A stretch of 64,000 nucleotides of DNA from RGIG8775 sp045128735 (GTDB lineage: Bacteria > Bacillota > Clostridia > Oscillospirales > CAG-272): the NCBI GenBank assembly GCA_045128735.1, contig JBGVRT010000052.1, forward strand, positions 62,001 to 126,000, given 5' to 3'. The notes beneath the pieces are model-generated. The model was given only the letters and a program-made list of their open reading frames with translations. It was not told the DNA's origin and did no database searches. How positions within the stretch are numbered: the stretch's first letter is position 1; the number at the start of each line of letters is the position of its first letter. Of this stretch, positions 24,304-32,405 are shown in pieces. Made by a program: the position numbers and the translations under genes.

Positions 24304-25243
24304 ACCCTGCTTTTTGGGAATAGATACAAGCAATTATACTACCTCGCTTGCCATTGCCGACGAGCATGGAAATATAGTTGCCAACTTGAAAATACCGCTT
24401 TCGGTTAAGGACGGAGATCGAGGTCTCAGACAAAGCGATGCGGTTTTTCAACACACCAAAAATCTTCCCGAAATTTTTTCAGCGGCAGAGGATTTCTTGA
24501 GCGAATATAAACCGCTTGCGGTGGGCGTATCCACTTCGCCGCGCTCGCAGGTCGGCTCATATATGCCTTGCTTCCTTGCGGGAAAATCGGCGGCGTATGC
24601 CGTGGCAAAATCCTTGGGCGTGCCACTGTTTGAGCTTTCACATCAAAACGGTCACGTAATGGCGGCGGCTTATTCGGGCGGTGTACGCGAGGAGTTGCTT
24701 TCAAAACCTTTTCTGGCGTTCCACGTTTCCGGAGGAACTACAGAGGCATTGCTCGTTACTCCCGATGGGGTTGATTTTAAGTGCGAAATCATTGGCGGCA
24801 CCAAGGACATAAACGCAGGTCAGGCAATAGACAGAGTTGGCGTGGCAATGGGGCTGAACTTCCCTTGCGGAGCAGAGCTTGAAAGGCTTGCACTCGGATT
24901 TGACGCTAAACTTACCAAGCCTAAAATTTGCGTTGAGGACGGATACTGTAATCTGTCGGGGCTTGAAAACAAAGCGCTTGAGCTTTACAAGCAGACCGAC
25001 AACAAAAATCTCGTTGCGGCTTACGTTCTTGACTTCGTGGGAGCAACGCTTGAGAGCATAACTCGGGATATAAAGAAAAAATACGGTAGTTATCCCGTCG
25101 TTTACAGCGGCGGCGTGATGAGCTGCTCGATTTTGCAAAAGCGCTTAAAAAAAGAAAATACTTATTTTGCCGAACCTCGGTTTTCGGCAGATAACGCGGC
25201 TGGTATCGCTCTGCTTTGCCGCAGAAAATATTTGGCACAATAA
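24296..25243 (+). CDS. TsaD/Kae1-like (peptidase M22-type) paralogue
   Basis: This 315-residue protein has the ASKHA-type fold of TsaD/Kae1/Gcp: an N-terminal GIDTSNYTTSLAI and an H-x3-H metal motif (HQNGH, near residue 118). It also has HVSGGTTEALLV (about 145) and a C-terminal GGVMSC. The metal motif is HQNGH rather than the HHMEAH-like form of true TsaD, and regions outside the motifs differ. It is probably the paralogue often found between nusB and xseA in Clostridia rather than the tRNA t6A enzyme; its role is unknown. The start is ATG 24296 inside nusB; a TTG three codons earlier is a poorer choice. Confidence 0.8.
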   Translation: MIKPCFLGIDTSNYTTSLAIADEHGNIVANLKIPLSVKDGDRGLRQSDAVFQHTKNLPEIFSAAEDFLSEYKPLAVGVSTSPRSQVGSYMPCFLAGKSAAYAVAKSLGVPLFELSHQNGHVMAAAYSGGVREELLSKPFLAFHVSGGTTEALLVTPDGVDFKCEIIGGTKDINAGQAIDRVGVAMGLNFPCGAELERLALGFDAKLTKPKICVEDGYCNLSGLENKALELYKQTDNKNLVAAYVLDFVGATLESITRDIKKKYGSYPVVYSGGVMSCSILQKRLKKENTYFAEPRFSADNAAGIALLCRRKYLAQ

Positions 25244-25257
25244 AGGGAGGTGGGGAA

Positions 25258-26478
25258 ATGGAAGAAAGAATGAAATTTATTACGGTTACTCAGCTTAATG
25301 AGTACGTAAAAATGATGATGGATTCCAACCCCATTCTCAAAAGTGTTTGGCTGAGAGCCGAAATTTCAAATTTCACAAACCATTACCGCACGGGTCACTT
25401 TTATTTTTCGCTCAAGGACGAGGGTGCACTTGTAAGAGCCGTGATGTTCAAAAGCTATGCTCAGGCGGTGAGCTTTGAGCCAAAAGACGGAATGAAGGTT
25501 CTCGTTCACGGCAGAGTCAGCGCATTCGTCAGAGACGGACAGTATCAGATATACGTCGATGAAATCCTGCCCGACGGTGCGGGAGCGCTTTATCTTGCAT
25601 TTGAACAGTTAAAGCGCAAGCTTGAAGCCGAAGGACTTTTTGACGAGTCGAGAAAAAAGAGACTCCCGCGTTTTCCGTCAAGAATAGGCATAGTGACCTC
25701 ACCGACAGGTGCGGCTATACGCGATATGATGAACATACTCGGTAGAAGATTTCCTTCGGCAGAAATCTATGTTTATCCCGCGCAGGTGCAAGGTCCCGCT
25801 GCCGCTCCTCAGCTTATAGAGGGCTTGCGCTACTTCAACAGAACGCAGAGTGTTGACGTAATTATCATTGGCAGAGGCGGCGGCTCGGCAGAGGATTTGT
25901 GGGCTTTCAACGATGAACGCCTGGCGTATGCGGTAGCCGAGTCGGAGATTTCCGTCATTTCGGCGGTAGGGCACGAAAGCGACTTTACAATATGCGATTT
26001 CGTAGCCGATAAGCGTGCTCCTACGCCCTCGGCGGCGGCGGAGCTTGCTGTTCCCGATTCTGCCGATATCCGCGCTTCGCTTGCGGCTGTCAGCGGAAGA
26101 ATGTCAAGCCTTATTCTTGGCAGAATAAACAATTATCGCAAAAACCTTAAGTATCTGTCTGAGTCGGGCGTGCTTTCAGACCCTGCGTTTATTGTGAACG
26201 ACAGACGGATGTACCTGCTCCACCTTTCGGAAAAGCTTGACATTATAGCCGCAAAACGTACAGATAAAGCACGGGCACAGCTTGCGGGTGTTGCCGCAAA
26301 GCTTGAAGCCTTGAGTCCGCTTGCAGTGGTGGCAAGGGGCTACGGCGTTGTAACAGATAAGGACGGCAACGGTATTAAAAGCGTTGACGATACAAAAGCA
26401 GGAGAAAATATTAAAGTGATAATGAGTGACGGAAGTATAAATGCAACCGTTGTTGAGATAAAAAAGGAGAAAAGGTAA
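25258..26478 (+). CDS. xseA: Exodeoxyribonuclease VII large subunit
   Basis: XseA is the catalytic subunit of exonuclease VII, which degrades single-stranded DNA from both ends. The 406-residue protein has an N-terminal OB-fold (about 5-100, with HFYFSLKDEGA), the catalytic core (GIVTSPTGAAIRDM, GRGGGSAEDLWAFNDE, AVGHESDFTICDFVAD) and a helical C-terminus. It has AAGGGAGGT 7 bases before ATG 25258, and its stop shares one base with the xseB start. Confidence 0.96.
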   Translation: MEERMKFITVTQLNEYVKMMMDSNPILKSVWLRAEISNFTNHYRTGHFYFSLKDEGALVRAVMFKSYAQAVSFEPKDGMKVLVHGRVSAFVRDGQYQIYVDEILPDGAGALYLAFEQLKRKLEAEGLFDESRKKRLPRFPSRIGIVTSPTGAAIRDMMNILGRRFPSAEIYVYPAQVQGPAAAPQLIEGLRYFNRTQSVDVIIIGRGGGSAEDLWAFNDERLAYAVAESEISVISAVGHESDFTICDFVADKRAPTPSAAAELAVPDSADIRASLAAVSGRMSSLILGRINNYRKNLKYLSESGVLSDPAFIVNDRRMYLLHLSEKLDIIAAKRTDKARAQLAGVAAKLEALSPLAVVARGYGVVTDKDGNGIKSVDDTKAGENIKVIMSDGSINATVVEIKKEKR

Positions 26479-26702
26479 TGGCAAACAAGGCTATGAGCTT
26501 TGAGAGTGCAATCGAAAGGCTTGAGGAAATCGTGCGAAAGCTTGAGAGCGGTGACGCTTCGCTTGATGAGTCGATAAAGCTGTACAGCGAGGGTGTTGAG
26601 CTTGTCGGCAAATGCAACAAAAAGCTTGACGATACCGAGCTTAAAATCAAGCTTCTTACAATAGACCCCGACGGTGAAGCCTCGGAGTCGGATTTTAACT
26701 AA
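26478..26702 (+). CDS. xseB: Exodeoxyribonuclease VII small subunit
   Basis: A 74-residue helical protein with the family motif FESAIERLEEIVRKLESGDASLDESIKLYSEGVELV in shortened form (FESAIERLEEIV...DESIKLYSEG). It wraps the XseA coiled coil in the holoenzyme. It overlaps xseA by one base (TAATG), which suggests coupled translation. Confidence 0.95.
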   Translation: MANKAMSFESAIERLEEIVRKLESGDASLDESIKLYSEGVELVGKCNKKLDDTELKIKLLTIDPDGEASESDFN

Positions 26703-26714
26703 AGGAAACAGACC

Positions 26715-27602
26715 ATGGAGTTTGAGAGTATACTAAAAAAGTACGCCCAAAAGACAGAGGAATATCTGGCGGCTTGCTTTGACGAGTCTGACCGGGATCT
26801 TGAAAAGATTTTTGAGGCTGAGAAATACAGCCTTTTGTCGGGCGGTAAAAGAATACGCGCGTATCTTGTTTTTGCGCTTTGCCAAATGTTCGGCAAGAGC
26901 GAAAAGGAAGCCGCGCCATTCGCATGCGCCGTTGAAATGGTGCACGCTTATTCGCTTATACACGATGATCTTCCTTGTATGGATGACGACGATTACCGTC
27001 GCGGAAAGCTTACAAATCATAAGGTCTTCGGTGAGGCAACTGCGGTGCTTGCGGGTGACGCCTTGCTGACTAAAGCCTTTGAGGTGGCGGCAGGTAATAA
27101 ATACGTTTCGGCGGAATCCGCGCTTGAAGCTGTATCGTCGCTTGCCAAAGCGGCAGGAGACTCCGGTATGGTAGGCGGTCAGATACTTGACCTTGAGGCT
27201 GAAAATAACAAAAAAAATAGTATGTCCGACCTTGAGAAGATACATCTTCTTAAGACGGGAGCTATGATAAAGGTTTCGGCTCGTCTTGGGTGTCTTGCAG
27301 CGGGAATCGACAGAAATTGCGAAATAATGCGTGACGCCGAAAGCTTTGCCGAGAAGCTTGGAATTGCCTTTCAGATAGTTGACGACGTGCTTGACGTGGT
27401 GGGCGACAGCAGCTTGCTTGGCAAAAACGTCGGATCGGATAAGGAAAATCAAAAGCTTACTTATATGAGCTTTTACACGGTTGACGAAGCAAGAGAACTT
27501 GCTGAAAAGCTGACAAATGAGGCAATAAATTGTATTTCAGAATACGGTAATTCGGAAGAGCTTATAGCCTTTGCCGAATATTTGCTTAACAGAGATCATT
27601 GA
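26715..27602 (+). CDS. ispA: Geranyl/farnesyl diphosphate synthase (IspA-type)
   Basis: A 295-residue trans-prenyltransferase that joins IPP and DMAPP to C10-C15 diphosphates for undecaprenyl and quinone precursors. The first Asp-rich motif is DDLPCMDDDD (about residue 82). The second is DDVLDVVGD (about 222), and GGKRIR is also present. The CM pair within the first Asp-rich motif is typical of bacterial FPP synthases. It lies in the standard position after xseB. Confidence 0.94.
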   Translation: MEFESILKKYAQKTEEYLAACFDESDRDLEKIFEAEKYSLLSGGKRIRAYLVFALCQMFGKSEKEAAPFACAVEMVHAYSLIHDDLPCMDDDDYRRGKLTNHKVFGEATAVLAGDALLTKAFEVAAGNKYVSAESALEAVSSLAKAAGDSGMVGGQILDLEAENNKKNSMSDLEKIHLLKTGAMIKVSARLGCLAAGIDRNCEIMRDAESFAEKLGIAFQIVDDVLDVVGDSSLLGKNVGSDKENQKLTYMSFYTVDEARELAEKLTNEAINCISEYGNSEELIAFAEYLLNRDH

Positions 27603-27612
27603 GGAGAATTTT

Positions 27613-28083
27613 ATGTACGGAATGCACAGCATACAAGCATTGCTTGATAATTATTGCATTATAAGCATTGCCTGCGCGTGGATATTGGCGCAGATAATAA
27701 AGGTTTTTACGGGATATTTTCAGCAGGATGACTTTAGTATTACAAAGTTTTTCTGCGGAACGGGCGGAATGCCAAGCGCACACAGCGCAACAGTTATGGC
27801 GCTTGTTGTGTCAAGCGCGTGGGAATATGGCTTTGCAAGCTATACTTTCGCGATCTCTGTGCTTCTTGCTACCATAGTTATGAGTGACGCTATGGGTGTT
27901 CGTCTGGAGACCGGTAAGCAGGCAAAAATAATAAATCAGATAATTCCCGAGATATTTACGGGAAAGGGAGATATGCAGGCGAACCTTAAGGAGCTTATCG
28001 GACACACCCCCTTCCAGGTTATGGTTGGCGCAATTCTTGGAGTAATTGTTGCGGTGGTCCTTAAGCTTACGGTATACCGCTGA
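27613..28083 (+). CDS. Divergent PAP2-family membrane protein (YuiD-like)
   Basis: A 156-residue membrane protein with about four to five helices and the divergent PAP2 signature GGMPSAHSATVMAL (about residue 54) and the later DAMGVR element. It is a predicted phosphatase of lipid diphosphates, which would suit its position next to ispA, possibly in isoprenoid-phosphate recycling; no biochemical role is proven. GAGGAG lies 6 bases before ATG 27613. Its stop shares one base with the start of tlyA. Confidence 0.85.
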   Translation: MYGMHSIQALLDNYCIISIACAWILAQIIKVFTGYFQQDDFSITKFFCGTGGMPSAHSATVMALVVSSAWEYGFASYTFAISVLLATIVMSDAMGVRLETGKQAKIINQIIPEIFTGKGDMQANLKELIGHTPFQVMVGAILGVIVAVVLKLTVYR

Positions 28084-28844
28084 TGCGCGCCGACGTATTT
28101 CTTTTCTCAAATGGATATTCTAAAAGCCGTTCTGCGGCGCAGGCTCTCATTGCGGATGGCGGTGTGAGCGTAAACGGCAGAAAAATAGAAAAGCCATCTG
28201 AGAATATAGACGAGACGGTTGAAAACAAGGTAGATATAACCGCAGAACAGAAATTTGTGGGGCGCGGCGGCTACAAGCTTGAATACGCGCTTGAAAAATT
28301 CGGGATTGACGTGATTGGGCTTACGGCAATAGATGTGGGCGCATCTACGGGGGGATTTACCGACTGCCTTTTGCAAAGAGGCGCGGTTAAGGTCTTCGCG
28401 GTGGATTCGGGCGAGGGACAGCTTGACAACTCGCTTGCTTCCGACGTCCGAGTAGTGAATATTGAAAAATACAACGCGAGAAATCTGAAAAAAGCGGATT
28501 TCAATCAAAAGATAGATATAGCGGTTATGGACGTTTCGTTTATATCCCAGACACTTATCATTCCGTCTCTTTCTTTGCTTCTTGATGATGGCGCGTGGTT
28601 CGTCAGTCTTATAAAGCCGCAATTTGAGGTGGGAAGAAGCGCAGTAGGCAAAAAGGGAATAGTCAAGAATCCCAAAGACCGTATAAACGCTGTTAAAAAC
28701 GTGGTAAGCTTTGCCGAAAGCTTTGGCTTTGGCTGTTTTGGAGTTGCAGAATCGGCAATTACGGGCGGTGACGGAAATATTGAGTACGTGGCGGCATTCA
28801 AAAAAGGTGAAAAAAGAAAAATAAATATAGATTTGAAGAGGTAA
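28083..28844 (+). CDS. tlyA: TlyA-family rRNA (cytidine-2'-O)-methyltransferase
   Basis: TlyA methylates the 2'-hydroxyl of cytidines in 16S and/or 23S rRNA using SAM. The 253-residue protein has an N-terminal S4 domain (MRADVFLFSNGYSKSR..., 1-60) and an FtsJ-like Rossmann domain with the SAM motif AIDVGASTGGFTDCLLQRGA (about 80) and MDVSFIS (about 150). It begins inside the PAP2 stop codon (TGATG). Confidence 0.93.
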   Translation: MRADVFLFSNGYSKSRSAAQALIADGGVSVNGRKIEKPSENIDETVENKVDITAEQKFVGRGGYKLEYALEKFGIDVIGLTAIDVGASTGGFTDCLLQRGAVKVFAVDSGEGQLDNSLASDVRVVNIEKYNARNLKKADFNQKIDIAVMDVSFISQTLIIPSLSLLLDDGAWFVSLIKPQFEVGRSAVGKKGIVKNPKDRINAVKNVVSFAESFGFGCFGVAESAITGGDGNIEYVAAFKKGEKRKINIDLKR

Positions 28845-28848
28845 TACA

Positions 28849-29709
28849 TTGAGGATAGCATTATTAACCAACTACAATATAGGCGAAAAATCCGCCGCCG
28901 CAATGACGGTTGCCGAAAAGCTCGGCAAGTACGACTGCGAAATTCTTGTTCCGATGAACTATAAGGACAGAATAGAGCGAATGTACCGCAAGCGTCCCAA
29001 GGTAAGATTTGAAAACCTGCAGACCATATACGATACTGTGGATATGTTTGTCGTTCTTGGCGGTGACGGAACAATTATGGACGTTGCCTGCAAGGCGGCT
29101 TTGCGGCAGGTGCCCATTCTTGGCATCAATCTTGGCAGAGTGGGATATCTTGCCGAACTTGAAATGAGTGAGCTTGATAAGCTTGATGACGTTATGAAGG
29201 GCAACTACACGGTAGACAAAAGAACAATGATAAAAGCCGAGATAATCAGCAAAAGCCGTGAGCCTATTTCGGCATACGCGCTTAACGAGGCGGTTATCTC
29301 AAATGGTTCAATTGCCCGCATAATAGATCTTCAGCTTAGTGAAGGCGGTAAAATTATAAATACATACCGCGCTGACGGTCTTATAGTCTGTACGCCTACG
29401 GGGTCAACAGCATATTCGTTGTCTGCGGGCGGACCGATTACAGATCCGCGGCTCGCTTGCTTTTGCGTTACACCAGTATGCCCCCATATGATGAATGCAA
29501 GACCGATTCTTTTCCCCGATGACGTTGTTCTTGAGGTCAAGCACATATGCAAGCGCGAAAAAACGCTTTATCTTACACTTGACGGACGTACCAATTATGA
29601 GCTTCTTAAAAATGATGTTGTGAAAATATCAAAATCCGAGCTTTTTGCCTCGATTATTCACGTTGAGGACAGAAGCTTTTACGATAAACTCAGAAATAAG
29701 TTTTATTGA
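28849..29709 (+). CDS. nadK: NAD kinase
   Basis: NadK phosphorylates NAD to NADP. The 286-residue protein carries the family motifs GGDGT (about residue 68, in VVLGGDGTIMDVA), GRVGYLAE, NEAVIS and the TPTGSTAYSLSAGGPI loop that binds NAD. The start is TTG 28849, 7 bases after GAAGAGG, immediately before MRIALLTNY; no better start is in reach. It follows tlyA by 4 bases, as usual in Clostridia. Confidence 0.95.
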   Translation: MRIALLTNYNIGEKSAAAMTVAEKLGKYDCEILVPMNYKDRIERMYRKRPKVRFENLQTIYDTVDMFVVLGGDGTIMDVACKAALRQVPILGINLGRVGYLAELEMSELDKLDDVMKGNYTVDKRTMIKAEIISKSREPISAYALNEAVISNGSIARIIDLQLSEGGKIINTYRADGLIVCTPTGSTAYSLSAGGPITDPRLACFCVTPVCPHMMNARPILFPDDVVLEVKHICKREKTLYLTLDGRTNYELLKNDVVKISKSELFASIIHVEDRSFYDKLRNKFY

Positions 29710-29725
29710 TTGAAAGGATCGTAAG

Positions 29726-30181
29726 ATGAAAACACAGAGACAGCAGGCTATAATGCAGCTTATTTCGGAACACGAAATAGAGACTCAGGACGAGCTTATC
29801 GCAAAGCTCAATGCAGACGGATACAAGGTAACTCAGGCGACAATATCGAGAGATATTCGTGAGCTTAAAATTTCAAAGGTGCTTAGCTCGGGCGGGAAAT
29901 ACAGGTATTCTGTGAGTGAAAATGCCCATTCGGTGCACAGTGGAACGTTAAAAAACGCTTACGCATCGGCGATTGTCAGCATTGAAAACGCTGAAAATAT
30001 TATTGTTGTAAAAACTCACCCCGGACTTGCGCAGGCAGTAGCGGCAGGAATGGACGCTATGCATATAAGGGGCGTGCTTGGCTGTGTTGCGGGTGACGAT
30101 ACGATTATAACCGTTGCGCGTGATTCGTTTTTGGCGGCAGAGGCCGTTAAGAGACTGAAAGAGGAAATCACGGCAAAATGA
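29726..30181 (+). CDS. argR: Arginine repressor ArgR/AhrC
   Basis: ArgR is the arginine-responsive hexameric regulator of arginine synthesis and breakdown. The 151-residue protein has an N-terminal winged helix (KTQRQQAIMQLI...QATISRDIRELKI, 1-65) and the C-terminal oligomerisation/arginine-binding domain with HPGLAQAVAAGMD and GVLGCVAGDDTIIT, including the DD that binds arginine. AAAGGA lies 10 bases upstream. The gene is in its usual place before recN. Confidence 0.95.
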   Translation: MKTQRQQAIMQLISEHEIETQDELIAKLNADGYKVTQATISRDIRELKISKVLSSGGKYRYSVSENAHSVHSGTLKNAYASAIVSIENAENIIVVKTHPGLAQAVAAGMDAMHIRGVLGCVAGDDTIITVARDSFLAAEAVKRLKEEITAK

Positions 30182-30197
30182 ACGAAAGGAGAGCAGA

Positions 30198-31865
30198 ATG
30201 CTTCAATCGTTGCATATAGAAAATATAGCGGTAATAAAAAAGCTTGATATTGATTTCGAAGCCGGATTTTCGGTGCTCAGCGGAGAGACAGGCGCTGGAA
30301 AATCAATAATCATTGACAGTATAAATATGCTTTCGGGTAACCGCATATCACGCGAGCTTGTAAGAACGGGTGAGGAAAAGGCGCTTGTCAGCGCGGTTTT
30401 TTCCGACGTGGGCGCAGAAATCCAAAGGCTTCTTGAGGAGTACGGATTTGAGACCGACGACGTTGTTATGCTTCAGCGCACGCTGTCAAAGGATGGCAAA
30501 AGCGTAGTAAAGCTTAACGGCAGAACGGTTACTCAAGCTATTCAGCGCGATGTGTGCAGGCTTTTGATAAACATTCACGGACAGAATGACAATCAGCGTT
30601 TGATGCACAAAAGCGCACAGTTAGAGATACTTGATGCGTTTGCCGAAAACGACGAGCTTCTCGCTGAATATTCCGAAATATACAGACAGCTTACCGAGGC
30701 AAAAAGCCGCCTTGACGAGTTGAATTCTAATACCGCCGAAAAGGCGAGAATGAGAGACATATACGCATTTCAGCTTGAAGAAATAAACTCCGTAAAGCTT
30801 AAGGACGGAGAGGAAGATGAGCTTGAAGCGGAACGGCTCAGACTCGGAAGCATCGAAAAAATAGAGGAAAAAGTAAATCTCGTTTATCGCGCGCTGTACG
30901 CGGGAGATAAGGGCTCGGCGGTCTATTTGCTTGACCGTTCGGCGGCGGCACTCGACAAAATTGCCGACGTGCTTCCCGAGGTTAAGGAGCTTTCCCAAAA
31001 GTTGAACGAGTATAGGTACGAGATAGAGGACATCGCTCTTACAGTGAGAGATTTTGCCTCGGATTCTGAAAATCCTACTGCACAGCTCAATAAAATTGAG
31101 AGTAGACTTGATGCCATCAATAAGTTGAAAAGAAAATACGGTTCAAGTGTAGGAGAAATACTCGAATTCCGCGATAAAACCGCCAAGCTGCTTGATGAAA
31201 TAGATAATTCCGACGATATTAAAGAGGATGTGACCAACGAAATCAAACGTCTTGGAAAGATTGCGGTTGGAATTGCAGAGCAGATACATGACCGCAGAAG
31301 CGCGGCGGCGGAGAAAATAACCGCAGGGGTTATGGAAAATCTTGAATTTCTCGATATGCCAAAGGTGAGGTTTGAAGTTTCGGTAAAGTCGCAGACAAAA
31401 CTCAGGAGTGACGGCGCCGACGACGTGGATTTTCTTATTGCGACAAATGCGGGCGAACCGCTTATGCCTCTTGAAAAGATAGCATCGGGCGGTGAGCTTT
31501 CAAGAATAATGCTTTCGCTTAAATGCGTTCTTTCGGATAAGGACGGTGTCGGTACGGTAATATACGACGAGGTTGACGCGGGAATTTCGGGTAAGACCTC
31601 GCGTAAGGTCGGTATAAAGCTTAAGGAAATCTCAAAGCTTATGCAGATAATATCGGTTACTCACTCGGCGCAGATTGCGTCGCTTGCAGATAACCATTAT
31701 CTTATTTCCAAGCACGATATTGACGGAAGAACCGAGTCGCGGGTGGACCTGCTTGACGGCGAGGGGCGTGTCAACGAGATAGCGAGAATTCTTGGCGGTA
31801 TAAACGTCACAGAGTCGCAAATGAACGCCGCACGCGAAATGATTGAGGAGGGCAAAAGCTACTGA
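30198..31865 (+). CDS. recN: DNA repair protein RecN
   Basis: RecN is an SMC-like ATPase that tethers DNA ends during double-strand-break repair. The 555-residue protein has Walker A (LSGETGAGKSII, about 28-39), a central coiled coil (about 150-370), the signature IASGGELSRIMLSLK (about 428) and Walker B (TVIYDEVDAGISG, about 455), followed by the switch His in VTHSAQIASLA. The RBS AAAGGAG is 7 bases from the ATG. Confidence 0.96.
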   Translation: MLQSLHIENIAVIKKLDIDFEAGFSVLSGETGAGKSIIIDSINMLSGNRISRELVRTGEEKALVSAVFSDVGAEIQRLLEEYGFETDDVVMLQRTLSKDGKSVVKLNGRTVTQAIQRDVCRLLINIHGQNDNQRLMHKSAQLEILDAFAENDELLAEYSEIYRQLTEAKSRLDELNSNTAEKARMRDIYAFQLEEINSVKLKDGEEDELEAERLRLGSIEKIEEKVNLVYRALYAGDKGSAVYLLDRSAAALDKIADVLPEVKELSQKLNEYRYEIEDIALTVRDFASDSENPTAQLNKIESRLDAINKLKRKYGSSVGEILEFRDKTAKLLDEIDNSDDIKEDVTNEIKRLGKIAVGIAEQIHDRRSAAAEKITAGVMENLEFLDMPKVRFEVSVKSQTKLRSDGADDVDFLIATNAGEPLMPLEKIASGGELSRIMLSLKCVLSDKDGVGTVIYDEVDAGISGKTSRKVGIKLKEISKLMQIISVTHSAQIASLADNHYLISKHDIDGRTESRVDLLDGEGRVNEIARILGGINVTESQMNAAREMIEEGKSY

Positions 31866-32332
31866 TGACAAAAACAAATGCTATGCGCCGACTTGACGCG
31901 GCGAAAATAAAATATGAGGTAAAGGAATATGAGGTGGACGAAAACGATCTTTCGGGAACTCATATTGCCGAGCAGATAGGTCTGCCATTTGAGCAGGTGT
32001 TCAAAACTCTCGTCGCAAAGGGCGAGAAAAGCGGAGTGGTGGTTTTCTGTATTCCCGTAGACAGAGAAATCGACTTAAAAAAGGCGGCAATAGTTACGGG
32101 CAATAAAAAGCTTGAAATGCTCCACGTAAAGGATTTGCTCGGAACTACCGGCTATATTCGCGGAGGCTGTTCGCCTATAGGTATGAAGAAAAAATTTCCT
32201 ACCTATATCGACGAAAGCTCGCAGGGCTTTGAGCAGATAACCGTCAGCGCGGGTGTGCGCGGAGCACAGCTTTTGCTGAAGGTAGATGAGCTTGTTAAAT
32301 TTACTGAGGCAAAAATCTGCCAAATTACTTAA
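31865..32332 (+). CDS. ybaK: YbaK-type aminoacyl-tRNA deacylase
   Basis: This protein removes Cys mistakenly attached to tRNA-Pro. The 155-residue protein has the YbaK/EbsC fold with the conserved Lys in VFKTLVAKG (about residue 46) and the GYIRGGCSPIGMKKKFPTYID region (about 98). Among paralogues this form fits EbsC/YbaK better than ProX or the ProRS insertion domain. Its start overlaps the recN stop (TGATG), and it closes the nusB operon. Confidence 0.92.
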   Translation: MTKTNAMRRLDAAKIKYEVKEYEVDENDLSGTHIAEQIGLPFEQVFKTLVAKGEKSGVVVFCIPVDREIDLKKAAIVTGNKKLEMLHVKDLLGTTGYIRGGCSPIGMKKKFPTYIDESSQGFEQITVSAGVRGAQLLLKVDELVKFTEAKICQIT

Positions 32333-32338
32333 AAGCTC

Positions 32339-32367
32339 TTGAAAAAAATGTAATAATGTAGTATAAT
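32339..32367 (+). promoter_or_regulatory. Promoter of argS-yebC
   Basis: TTGAAA (32339-32344), a 17-base spacer and TATAAT (32362-32367). The transcript leader before argS would be only about 30 bases, so there is no T-box. Confidence 0.85.
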
Positions 32368-32405
32368 AAAGTTTGTTTTGATAGACAGTGAAAGGAAAAA
32401 GCAGT

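Noticed and set aside
32333..32405. A possible T-box leader before argS
   Set aside because: The promoter leaves only about 30 bases of leader, too short for a T-box. The hom leader is likewise too short for a riboswitch.
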